Part shown: one piece after another, positions 8,098-14,785 of the stretch
Position numbering within the stretch: the stretch's first letter is position 1
How the letters are laid out: every line of letters begins with the position of its first letter
DNA from: Bacillota bacterium
Lineage (GTDB): Bacteria > Bacillota > Clostridia > Christensenellales > CAG-138
Length of the DNA stretch: 14,982 nt
NCBI GenBank assembly: GCA_023435855.1
Contig: JAEZLG010000237.1
Span: forward strand, 1-14,982
Reading direction: 5' to 3'
The notes under the pieces: generated by a model
What the model was told of the DNA's origin: nothing
What the model saw: the letters and a program-made list of their open reading frames with translations, nothing else
The model's database searches: none
Position numbers and translations under genes: made by a program

Positions 8098-9104
8098 TCC
8101 TCTATCGAGGGCAAAGCTTCGACTGCACGCGCGATTGCAGCGTTTACGCCTGCCTCGAAAAATCGCTTTGCTTGCAGTATCGCCGCTGTAAACGCCTTGC
8201 CGTTTGAACTTCCATGCGCTTTGATAACGCAGCCATCGATACCCAGAAGCGGCGCACCGCCATACTCGGTATAATCCATCTTCTTCTTGACACGCATAAA
8301 CGCGTTTTTACTAAGAGCCGCGCCGATTTTAGAGAATGTATCCGCCATGAGCTCATCTTTGATCATGCCCATTAGTGTAAAAGCGAGTCCCTCAGTATAT
8401 TTTAGCACAACATTCCCTATAAAGCCGTCGCACACCACGGCATCGTATTCACCGGAGAGTATATCGCGCGCCTCACAGTTGCCCGTGAAATGAACGGGCG
8501 TCTTTTTTAACAGCTGATAAGCAGCCTTGGTGAGCTCGTTGCCTTTTTCCTCTTCCGCACCGTTGTTGATAAGCCCTATGCGGGGCTTTTTCACTTCCCC
8601 GACTTGGCGCATATAAGCGTCCGCCATCACGGCAAACTGCTGCAGATACGAGGGCTTAGAATCCACATTCGCGCCGCAGTCGATTAAAAGCACATAGCTT
8701 CCATGCCTGGTTGGGAGAAGCGGCGCAAGCGCCGGTCGTTTCACACCCTTCAAGCGCCTTATAATGAGTGTTGCGCCTGCAAGCACCGCGCCCGTGTTGC
8801 CTCCAGAAACAAACGCATCCGCATTTTTGTCGCGCAGCGCTTCTAGCGCTTTGACAAGAGAGGACTCCTTTTTTCGCTTGACGGCAACGGTTGGCGCTTC
8901 GTCATAGCCTACCACATCGGGTGCGTGCACAATCTGTATGCGTGACTTATCGTATTCGTACTTTTTAAGTTCCGCTTCGATCTTTCCCTCATCACCGAAG
9001 AGTATAACTTCGAAGCCCTTTTCCTTTTGGAGTGATTGTACAACGCCTTCGACAACAGCCTGCGGCGCATTGTCGCCGCCGAATGCATCCACTGCAATTT
9101 TCAT
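8094..9104 (-). CDS. plsX: Phosphate acyltransferase PlsX
   Basis: Makes acyl-phosphate from acyl-ACP and phosphate, the first step of the PlsX-PlsY phosphatidic acid pathway; a peripheral membrane enzyme of 336 aa. The N-terminus MKIAVDAFGGDNAP matches the family (usually DAMGGD). Other family segments visible are FVSGGNTGAVLAGA, LIDCGANVDSKP, and the C-terminal VVCDGFIGNVVLKYTEG and GGAPLLGIDG. The ATG at 9104 is chosen because it aligns with the family and has GGGGA upstream; an ATG at 9125 would add MGKRGKH without a ribosome site. It has its own promoter behind the rpmF terminator, and acpP, which supplies its substrate carrier, follows 86 bp later. Confidence 0.97.
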   Translation of the reverse strand: MKIAVDAFGGDNAPQAVVEGVVQSLQKEKGFEVILFGDEGKIEAELKKYEYDKSRIQIVHAPDVVGYDEAPTVAVKRKKESSLVKALEALRDKNADAFVSGGNTGAVLAGATLIIRRLKGVKRPALAPLLPTRHGSYVLLIDCGANVDSKPSYLQQFAVMADAYMRQVGEVKKPRIGLINNGAEEEKGNELTKAAYQLLKKTPVHFTGNCEARDILSGEYDAVVCDGFIGNVVLKYTEGLAFTLMGMIKDELMADTFSKIGAALSKNAFMRVKKKMDYTEYGGAPLLGIDGCVIKAHGSSNGKAFTAAILQAKRFFEAGVNAAIARAVEALPSIED

Positions 9105-9136
9105 GTGTTTTCCCCGTTTCCCCATAAATTAAAAAA

Positions 9137-9169
9137 ATGCCGTATAACCATGCTCAGTATATATGGCAT
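9137..9169. promoter_or_regulatory. Inverted repeat over the plsX -10 and start point, candidate operator
   Basis: Arms ATGCCGTATA (9137-9146) and TATATGGCAT (9160-9169), 9 of 10 paired Watson-Crick plus one G-T, 13 nt apart. The centre coincides with the predicted start point of plsX (about 9149-9153). One arm lies upstream of the start, so it cannot be an RNA hairpin of this transcript. It does not read as the known FapR site. Confidence 0.4.
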
Positions 9170-9184
9170 ACAACACATTTGCAA
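9156..9184 (-). promoter_or_regulatory. SigA-type promoter of plsX
   Basis: TTGCAA (9179-9184), a 17-nt spacer and TATACT (9156-9161) on the minus strand, just downstream of the rpmF terminator. Confidence 0.65.
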
Positions 9185-9202
9185 GTTCGAGCGGTTCAAA
9201 AG

Positions 9203-9226
9203 AAAAAGCCTCCCTTTTGGGGAGGC
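9203..9226 (-). terminator. Rho-independent terminator of yceD-rpmF
   Basis: In the minus direction GCCTCCC (9226-9220) pairs with GGGAGGC (9214-9208), with a 5-nt loop and then TTTTT (9207-9203). It separates rpmF from plsX. Confidence 0.9.
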
Positions 9227-9243
9227 CTAAGCGTTATGCTTTT

Positions 9244-9441
9244 TCAGTTCTTAGCCTTATCGGTTTCTAGTGTGATGACCTGTTTACCGTCATAAAAGCC
9301 GCACTTTTTGCAAACCCTATGAGCCAGCTTCGGCTCGTGGCATTGCGGACATTCCACAATACCCGGGAGGGACAGCTTCCAGTGGCTCGACCTGCGCGCA
9401 TCGCGCCTAGCCTTTGAAGTTTTTCTCTTGGGGACCGCCAT
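9244..9441 (-). CDS. rpmF: 50S ribosomal protein L32
   Basis: Small zinc-ribbon protein of the large ribosomal subunit, 65 aa. The N-terminus MAVPKRKTSKARRDARRS is diagnostic. Four cysteines, C31-x2-C34 and C44-x2-C47, form the zinc site, so this is the zinc-dependent form. A strong AAGGAGGTG ribosome site lies within the last codons of yceD, 2 nt before which the two genes almost touch, so the pair is translationally linked. A terminator follows directly. Confidence 0.98.
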   Translation of the reverse strand: MAVPKRKTSKARRDARRSSHWKLSLPGIVECPQCHEPKLAHRVCKKCGFYDGKQVITLETDKAKN

Positions 9442-9443
9442 GA

Positions 9444-9950
9444 TTACACCTCCTTATCGACGTTTCGCAGCGTTCTGAGCGACAAAAACGGGTTAATTGT
9501 TTCGTCTTGCGCGCAAGAGCACTGTACTAAGTTCAAATTGCATCCGCAAACGGGACAAAGGCCCTTACAGCCTTCGGAGCACACGCTGCTAAGAGGCAGA
9601 TTGAGAAAGATGAGATCTTCCACCATGCGGCTAAAATCGAGTTCTTCACCGCGATATTCATATACCTCGTCTTCCTCGGAGGGGTCCTTCATAAAGCGTT
9701 CCGAAAATGAAAAACCGAAAGCCTCCTCAAACGGATTGCCGCAAAGCGAGCATTCCGAAGCGAGCGTGGTATCAAGACTGCCGGTCACTTGAAAGCCGTT
9801 TCCGTCGTAAACGCAATCGACCTTTATGTGAATCGGCGAGATAAACGATACCGTTCTTCCGCCAAAGGAGAGCGGCTCAAGTGTTTTGGAAAACTCCGCG
9901 TGCTTTACATTCCCTATACTCTTGAGCTGTTCGGCTATGTTGAGCTTCAT
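9444..9950 (-). CDS. yceD: YceD/DUF177 family protein (23S rRNA accumulation-related)
   Basis: YceD/DUF177 proteins are encoded next to rpmF in most bacteria, and E. coli and plant members are linked to 23S rRNA accumulation; the mechanism is not settled. 168 aa with C67-x2-C70 and a second cysteine cluster, C124, C128, C132, C135, C137, C144, C146, including CKGLCPVCG (128-136), suggesting bound zinc. The ATG at 9950 is chosen because GAGGGA stands just before it. The frame is open to a TTG at 10001, but that TTG is part of a near-perfect -35 box, and a transcript starting there would exclude it. The last codons carry the rpmF ribosome site. Confidence 0.9.
   Translation of the reverse strand: MKLNIAEQLKSIGNVKHAEFSKTLEPLSFGGRTVSFISPIHIKVDCVYDGNGFQVTGSLDTTLASECSLCGNPFEEAFGFSFSERFMKDPSEEDEVYEYRGEELDFSRMVEDLIFLNLPLSSVCSEGCKGLCPVCGCNLNLVQCSCAQDETINPFLSLRTLRNVDKEV
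9449..9454 (-). promoter_or_regulatory. rpmF ribosome binding site within the yceD 3' end
   Basis: AGGAGG on the minus strand lies inside the final Lys-Glu-Val codons of yceD, 7 nt before the rpmF ATG. It is the strongest Shine-Dalgarno sequence in the window, fitting a highly translated ribosomal protein. Confidence 0.85.
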
Positions 9951-9972
9951 AACATCCCTCATAACCTTGAAT

Positions 9973-10001
9973 ATTTTATCCGTTGTACTATTGTTTGTCA
10001 A
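9973..10001 (-). promoter_or_regulatory. Promoter of yceD-rpmF
   Basis: Perfect TTGACA (9996-10001), a 17-nt spacer and TAAAAT (9973-9978, 5 of 6) on the minus strand; the best consensus match in the window. It begins 7 nt beyond the ackA stop codon. Predicted start is near 9966, giving a leader of only about 16 nt before the ATG at 9950. Confidence 0.75.
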
Positions 10002-10007
10002 CAGCTT

Positions 10008-11225
10008 TTATTTATTCGAGCCGACGATGGCTGCAGTATCGCGTGCAATAACGAGTTCCTCATCGGTGGGAATGACATATACCTTTACTTTACTTGCCTT
10101 CGTAGACAGCTCCGCCTCTGCGCCGCGCGGGAAATTACGATTGAATTCCATATCTACATCTACGCCGAGGTAATCGAGGCCCTGCAGCACTTTCTCGCGC
10201 ACCGCGCCATCGTGCTCTCCAACGCCTGCCGTAAATACGATGGCGTCCACGCCATTCATGGCAGCAGCATATGCGCCGACGTATTTCTTTACGGCGTAGG
10301 CAAACATATCAACCGCCAGCTTCGCGCGCTCGTTACCGGCCACGGAGGCGTCATCCAAATCGCGGAAGTCACTCGACAGACCCGAGATACCCTGCATACC
10401 ACTCTTTTTGTTGAGGTATGCACTTACCTCATTGCAGTCCATATTGAGCTTATCCATGAGATAGAAAACGATTGCGGGGTCGATGCAGCCGCTGCGCGTA
10501 CCCATAGGAACACCTTCAAGCGGTGTAAAGCCCATGGAGGTATCAATGGATTTTCCGCCCATTACCGCGGTAATGCTCGAACCATTGCCCAGGTGGCAGG
10601 TAATGACCTTTGAATCCTCGGGCTTGATGCCAAGAGCAGCAAGTTTTTCGATTGCTTTTTGGGATACGAAATAATGCGAAGTGCCGTGGAAGCCATAGCG
10701 TCTGACGAGGAGCTCGCTATAGGCTTCGTAAGGTAAACCGTACATGAATGCGGTGGGAGGCATGGATTGGTGGAAAGCCGTATCGAACACACCTACCATG
10801 GGAACATTTGGCATTACCGCTTTGCAGGCGCGAACGCCCATAAGGTTTGCAGGGTTATGGAGCGGTGCAAGCTCGTTGAGTTTTTCTACCGCTTCGATAA
10901 AATGATCGTCGATGAGCGCAGAGGTTTTGAATTTTTCGCCGCCATGCACGATTCGATGGCCCACTGCATCGATTTCCTTCATGCTCTTTATAACGCCAAT
11001 CTCAGTATCTATGAGCGCGTTAAGTACGAGCTTGATGGCGGCAGTGTGGTCCTTGAGTGTATCGTTGAACACGCGCGGTTCTTTTCCGGTCGGCTTATAG
11101 GTGGTCTTTGAAGCATCCTGTCCGATACGCTCGCAAATGCCCTTAGCAATCACATCACCGGTATTCGTTTCCATAAGTTGGTATTTAAGAGAGGAGCTTC
11201 CCGCGTTAACCACAAGTACTTTCAT
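10008..11225 (-). CDS. ackA: Acetate kinase
   Basis: Converts acetyl phosphate and ADP to acetate and ATP, the energy-yielding last step of acetate fermentation; cytoplasmic. 405 aa, normal length. Family motifs: VVNAGSSSLKYQL with N7, GHRIVHGG with R91, VFDTAFH with D148, GFHGTSH with H180, CHLGNGSS, GVPMGTRSG with R244, and FTAGVGEHD (331-339). These match the catalytic residues known from the Methanosarcina enzyme. ATG with AAAGGGA about 9 nt upstream. It lies 23 nt behind pta and shares its operon. No terminator separates it from the yceD promoter. Confidence 0.98.
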   Translation of the reverse strand: MKVLVVNAGSSSLKYQLMETNTGDVIAKGICERIGQDASKTTYKPTGKEPRVFNDTLKDHTAAIKLVLNALIDTEIGVIKSMKEIDAVGHRIVHGGEKFKTSALIDDHFIEAVEKLNELAPLHNPANLMGVRACKAVMPNVPMVGVFDTAFHQSMPPTAFMYGLPYEAYSELLVRRYGFHGTSHYFVSQKAIEKLAALGIKPEDSKVITCHLGNGSSITAVMGGKSIDTSMGFTPLEGVPMGTRSGCIDPAIVFYLMDKLNMDCNEVSAYLNKKSGMQGISGLSSDFRDLDDASVAGNERAKLAVDMFAYAVKKYVGAYAAAMNGVDAIVFTAGVGEHDGAVREKVLQGLDYLGVDVDMEFNRNFPRGAEAELSTKASKVKVYVIPTDEELVIARDTAAIVGSNK

Positions 11226-11248
11226 TCTTCTGTTCCCTTTCTTATCGT

Positions 11249-12250
11249 TTATTCAAGACCTTGCGCCTGCACGGCGGTGATGGCCGTAACGCATACTATA
11301 TCCTCTACGCTGCAACCGCGTGAAAGATCGTTGATGGGCTTTGCGAAGCCTTGGCAAACGGGTCCGATTGCCTGCGCACCGGCAAGACGCTGTACAAGCT
11401 TGTAGCCGATATTTCCGGCTTGGAGATCCGGGAAGATAAGTACGTTTGCCATGCCTGCCACAGCGCTGCCGGGCGATTTGAGTTGGCCAACTTTTTTTAC
11501 AAGCGCGGCATCGGCCTGCAGTTCGCCGTCTACATTGAGTTCAGGTGCAAACTGGTGCACAAGTTCTGTCGCCTTGACGACCTTATCGACAAGCTCATGC
11601 TGTGCGCTGCCTTTAGTAGAAAATGAAAGCATGGCTACACGCGGATCTATTTTGCAAAGAACTTTTGCGGTTTCGGCAGAAGATACGGCAATTGCTGCAA
11701 GCTGCTCCGCTGTAGGGCAGGGATTCACAGCACAGTCGGCAAATACGAGAATCCCGTTATCGCCATAAGATGCATTCGGCACCTCCATGATAAAGCAGCT
11801 TGATACCACAGAGATGCCCTTTTTCATTTTAATAATCTGTAGACCCGGACGAAGCGTATCACCCGTTGTACAAAGAGCACCCGCCACCATACCGTCGGCA
11901 CGTCCGTTTTTAATCATCATCGCGGCAAAGAAAAGCGGGTTCTTCATGGTCGCAGCCGCCTTCTCCGATGTAACGCCCTTATCCTTGCGCATTTCATAAA
12001 ACTGCTCGGTATAGGCGGCGTAGTCCGGAGATTCTTTGGGATCCACAATACCTACTCCGCTTAGGTTTACATTGAGCCGATTTGCTTCCTTCAAAATCTC
12101 CGCAGCATCACCGAGCAAGGTCACCTTCGCAATGCCCTCGTCTGTGATGATACGCGCAGCCTGAATGGTGCGCTCCTCAGAGCCTTCCGGCAGCAGTACG
12201 TGCTTCACATCGGCCTTTGCCTCGGCCTTGATACGGTCCATAATCGACAT
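11249..12250 (-). CDS. pta: Phosphate acetyltransferase
   Basis: Transfers the acetyl group from acetyl-CoA to phosphate, forming acetyl phosphate for AckA; 333 aa, the short single-domain form usual in Firmicutes. Family segments include MVAGALCTTGDTLRPGL (121-137), VFADCAVNPCPTAEQLA (169-185), LSFSTKGSA, and the C-terminal GPVCQGFAKPINDLSRGCSVEDI (starting near 296) with the catalytic Ser-Arg pair S310-R311. The ATG has AAGGAG upstream (spacing about 11 nt). Its promoter carries an extended -10 and an inverted repeat. It diverges from tmcAL. Confidence 0.98.
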   Translation of the reverse strand: MSIMDRIKAEAKADVKHVLLPEGSEERTIQAARIITDEGIAKVTLLGDAAEILKEANRLNVNLSGVGIVDPKESPDYAAYTEQFYEMRKDKGVTSEKAAATMKNPLFFAAMMIKNGRADGMVAGALCTTGDTLRPGLQIIKMKKGISVVSSCFIMEVPNASYGDNGILVFADCAVNPCPTAEQLAAIAVSSAETAKVLCKIDPRVAMLSFSTKGSAQHELVDKVVKATELVHQFAPELNVDGELQADAALVKKVGQLKSPGSAVAGMANVLIFPDLQAGNIGYKLVQRLAGAQAIGPVCQGFAKPINDLSRGCSVEDIVCVTAITAVQAQGLE

Positions 12251-12293
12251 TTTCCCGCTAACTCCTTCATAACCAATTTAAAAACGAAGTTTC

Positions 12294-12323
12294 TCCTGCA
12301 TTATAACATAATTGCATGCAGGA
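12294..12323. promoter_or_regulatory. Inverted repeat at the pta -10 box, candidate operator
   Basis: Perfect 8-bp arms TCCTGCAT (12294-12301) and ATGCAGGA (12316-12323), 14 nt apart. One arm overlaps the pta -10 box and start point, the other lies in the spacer and contains part of a TGCATGCA palindrome. The position suits a repressor site; the regulator is unknown. Confidence 0.4.
12300..12308 (-). promoter_or_regulatory. Extended -10 promoter of pta-ackA
   Basis: TGT plus TATAAT on the minus strand (-10 box 12300-12305). No hexamer resembling TTGACA is present at 16-18 nt, so it may depend on the extended -10 or on an activator. Confidence 0.6.
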
Positions 12324-12362
12324 ATGGTATATATTCGGCCAAATCACTTTCTGATTGCCTGC

Positions 12363-12392
12363 TCGACGAAAAGCCCCGCCCTGCACTATAAT
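12363..12392 (+). promoter_or_regulatory. Promoter of tmcAL
   Basis: TATAAT (12387-12392) with TCGACG (12363-12368, 4 of 6) 18 nt upstream. Predicted start is near 12399; the AAGGAG ribosome site (12415-12420) follows. Confidence 0.5.
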
Positions 12393-12427
12393 AGTTTTAT
12401 AACTTATTTCCAATAAGGAGCGCCGTT

Positions 12428-13636
12428 ATGCCATATTGCACAGGCGTGATTGCCGAATACAACCCTTTTCATAACGGGCACAGCTACCAGCTGCAGCAAG
12501 CACGATGCGTAACGGGCTGCGAGCATGTTGTGGTCGTTATGAGCGGCAGCTTTGTGCAGCGCGGCGAAGCCGCCATGTTCGATAAATTCTCACGCACGAG
12601 GTGGGCACTCCGAAACGGTGCGGACATGGTACTGCAACTGCCCACAATATATGCTTGCGCTGCGGCAGAAAGATTTGCTGAAGGTGCTGTGCGTATTTTG
12701 AGCGGCTCGGGGCTTGTGGACGCATTGTGTTTCGGCAGCGAATCGGGCGATATTTTAGAGGTTAAGAAAATAGCTGCGCTCGCCAGTGATGAAACTGCAA
12801 CGCATAAAGAAATGCTTCTTAAAAATTTGAAACAAGGCATGTCATTTCCGAGTGCCAGAAGCAAAGCATTTGCTGAGCGTCATGGTGGACGTTTAGCTGA
12901 GGCCGCCTCTATGCCAAACGATATTTTAGGCGTTGAGTACCTGCGGGCAATCGAAAAATTTGCACCGCATATTACGCCTTGTGCCATAAAGCGCATAGGT
13001 GTTTCACACGATGCAAAGTTTGTTGAAGGAGCCTTCGCAAGTGCCTCAGAATTACGGCGCTTGGTTTTGAGCGGTGAAACGGATGCGCTTTATACCTATT
13101 TGCCCGAAAATGTATTCACAGAGATTGTTCGGCAGATTACCGATGGCACTGCACCCTATAGGCAAGACTGTTTATCTGATGCCGTGTTGTATGCTCTGCG
13201 GCGCATGACGAATGAAGAGCTAATGCGCCTGCCTGATGTAAACGAAGGCCTTGAAAACGTATTATACCGCTGCGCACGAGAGGCAAGTGATTATAGAGAA
13301 CTATTAAACCTTATAAAAACCAAACGATATACGCTTGCACGGCTCAGACGTATCCTCACCTATGCGCTTTTGGGTATTACGAGCGATATTTATCACTTAG
13401 CGCTTCCCTATATCCGCGTTTTAGGCATAAGAAAGGATTCTATTTCTCTGCTTAATTCTTTAGGCAAAAGCGCTTCTTTGCCCGTAGTAACGCGCTTTAA
13501 GGATACATCGGAATTGCCTGATAGCGCAAAGCGGATGCATGATATCGACATGCGCGCAGCGGATATATTTCCTCTTGCGCAAAAAAGCCGTAAAAGCGCA
13601 GCGTTTGATTATGAAGCACCGCTTATCATCGTATGA
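12428..13636 (+). CDS. tmcAL: tRNA(Met) cytidine acetate ligase TmcAL (YlbM)
   Basis: Forms N4-acetylcytidine at the wobble position C34 of elongator tRNA-Met, using ATP and free acetate (via acetyl-adenylate) rather than acetyl-CoA; known from the Bacillus subtilis family member. 402 aa. The nucleotidyltransferase-like N-terminus has GVIAEYNPFHNGH with the HNGH motif (15-18), then SGSFVQRGE (39-47), FGSES (102-106), NDILGVEYL (164-172), SELR (207-210) and RLRRILTYALLGI in the helical C-terminal part. ATG with AAGGAG 7 nt upstream. It diverges from pta-ackA, whose product acetate is its substrate, and is followed by ylbJ after 30 bp. Confidence 0.95.
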   Translation: MPYCTGVIAEYNPFHNGHSYQLQQARCVTGCEHVVVVMSGSFVQRGEAAMFDKFSRTRWALRNGADMVLQLPTIYACAAAERFAEGAVRILSGSGLVDALCFGSESGDILEVKKIAALASDETATHKEMLLKNLKQGMSFPSARSKAFAERHGGRLAEAASMPNDILGVEYLRAIEKFAPHITPCAIKRIGVSHDAKFVEGAFASASELRRLVLSGETDALYTYLPENVFTEIVRQITDGTAPYRQDCLSDAVLYALRRMTNEELMRLPDVNEGLENVLYRCAREASDYRELLNLIKTKRYTLARLRRILTYALLGITSDIYHLALPYIRVLGIRKDSISLLNSLGKSASLPVVTRFKDTSELPDSAKRMHDIDMRAADIFPLAQKSRKSAAFDYEAPLIIV

Positions 13637-13666
13637 AATGTATTTATCGGACATAGATATGTACCG

Positions 13667-14734
13667 ATGTATATGCGTTTTAAAAGAATTATTTTTTTAA
13701 TCTGTGTGCTCACATGTGCGCTGCTTGTCGCCTTTAACGCAGCGGCCATGCGAGCGGCACGCGCGGGTTTTGACGTATGGCTCAACTCCTTGATGCCCGC
13801 ACTTCTGCCGTTTTTCATCTGCACATCTCTCCTTCGAGCAACAGGCCTTTTATCCGCTACAACACCGTTCGGGCTCATCGCGTTGAGTTTTATTTCCGGT
13901 GCACCTTCGGGTGCAAAACTATGCGGCGAGGCGTACGGCTATGAAGAAGCCCCTACGCCGCTTTGTGCGACGCTTAATATGATTAGCCCCATGTTTATTT
14001 ACGGGAGTTTCGCAACTTCCATGGTCGGCATTTCAAAGATCGCCTTACCGATCATTTTTGCGCAGTTGATTGCACTTGGCCTATGTCTCCCTTTCGCGCT
14101 TCACCGTAACCCAAGTGCGGAAAACGCAAATCCCCTTTTAGAGCAGCCATTCTCCACAGCGCTGTTTTCTTCGATCAGTTCCTCTATGCTTGCATTGCTC
14201 AATATCTGCGCTACTGTGATTTTATTCATGGTGCTTTTAGAGCTTCTTTCCGTCACAGGAATACTCACAATCCTAGCGTATCCGTTCGAGTGGCTGTTGG
14301 GCTTGTTAGGAGCTCCTAAAGGGCTTGCTCGAGCGCTTCTTATGGGCTTTGTCGAAGTTACTAACGGCTGCAAGGCACTGAGTGCCCTAGATTTGCCTGT
14401 TAGCACCGTAGCTGCGTCCGCCGCATTTTTCTTCTCGTTCGGTGGGATTTGCGTTATGGCGCAATCCTCGGGCTTTGCACGTATCCATGCAAAAAGCTAC
14501 CTTGCGCGCAAGCTTGCACAGGGATTTATTGCAGCAGCTGCAGCGCATCTTTTAACCCCCCTTTTCGTCTCGGACGCCGCAACGGTATTTGAGCCGTTCA
14601 CGCAGGAACTGGCGGTAAACAATGCGCTTTCTTCCGCCATGATCTTTGGCGTATCTCTTTTAGGCGTGGCGACGGTGGCGCTTTGGTCGGCAGCGGCAGA
14701 ACGCAGGCGGCAAAAAAAACGAACCGGCCAATAA
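13667..14734 (+). CDS. ylbJ: Sporulation integral membrane protein YlbJ (SpoVV)
   Basis: Polytopic membrane protein of the nucleoside-recognition/Gate family; in Bacillus subtilis SpoVV is required to move dipicolinic acid across the outer forespore membrane during spore maturation. 355 aa with about eight hydrophobic segments, the first at 6-25. Family-typical stretches are LNSLMPALLPFF, LSFISGAPSGAKL, NMISPMFIYGSF and the second repeat MGFVEVTNGCKAL. The ATG at 13667 is the first possible start, because the tmcAL stop codon lies in this frame upstream. No clear ribosome site precedes it. It lies 30 bp behind tmcAL. In Bacillus the gene is SigE-dependent; I see no convincing SigE promoter here. 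The stop codon lies inside the terminator stem. Confidence 0.9.
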   Translation: MYMRFKRIIFLICVLTCALLVAFNAAAMRAARAGFDVWLNSLMPALLPFFICTSLLRATGLLSATTPFGLIALSFISGAPSGAKLCGEAYGYEEAPTPLCATLNMISPMFIYGSFATSMVGISKIALPIIFAQLIALGLCLPFALHRNPSAENANPLLEQPFSTALFSSISSSMLALLNICATVILFMVLLELLSVTGILTILAYPFEWLLGLLGAPKGLARALLMGFVEVTNGCKALSALDLPVSTVAASAAFFFSFGGICVMAQSSGFARIHAKSYLARKLAQGFIAAAAAHLLTPLFVSDAATVFEPFTQELAVNNALSSAMIFGVSLLGVATVALWSAAAERRRQKKRTGQ

Positions 14735-14772
14735 ACAGATACGGGAGGCAATCGCCTCCCGTATCTGTTTAT
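14731..14772. terminator. Bidirectional terminator between ylbJ and the convergent gene
   Basis: A 19-bp perfect stem (14731-14749 with 14754-14772; core ACGGGAGGC/GCCTCCCGT) with a 4-nt AATC loop. The T-tracts are short on both sides (TTTAT), but it sits between convergent genes and the stem is very stable. Confidence 0.8.
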
Positions 14773-14785
14773 ATTGATTAAATAT

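Noticed and set aside
9789..10613. A 274-codon plus-strand open frame opposite yceD and ackA.
   Set aside because: It runs antisense to AckA, whose active-site motifs are all intact, and its product has no recognisable domain.
13631..13660. GTATGAA-14-CATAGATA as a SigE promoter for ylbJ.
   Set aside because: The spacing fits but the -35 half matches poorly and the -10 lacks the final T; known SigE control in Bacillus alone does not justify calling it.
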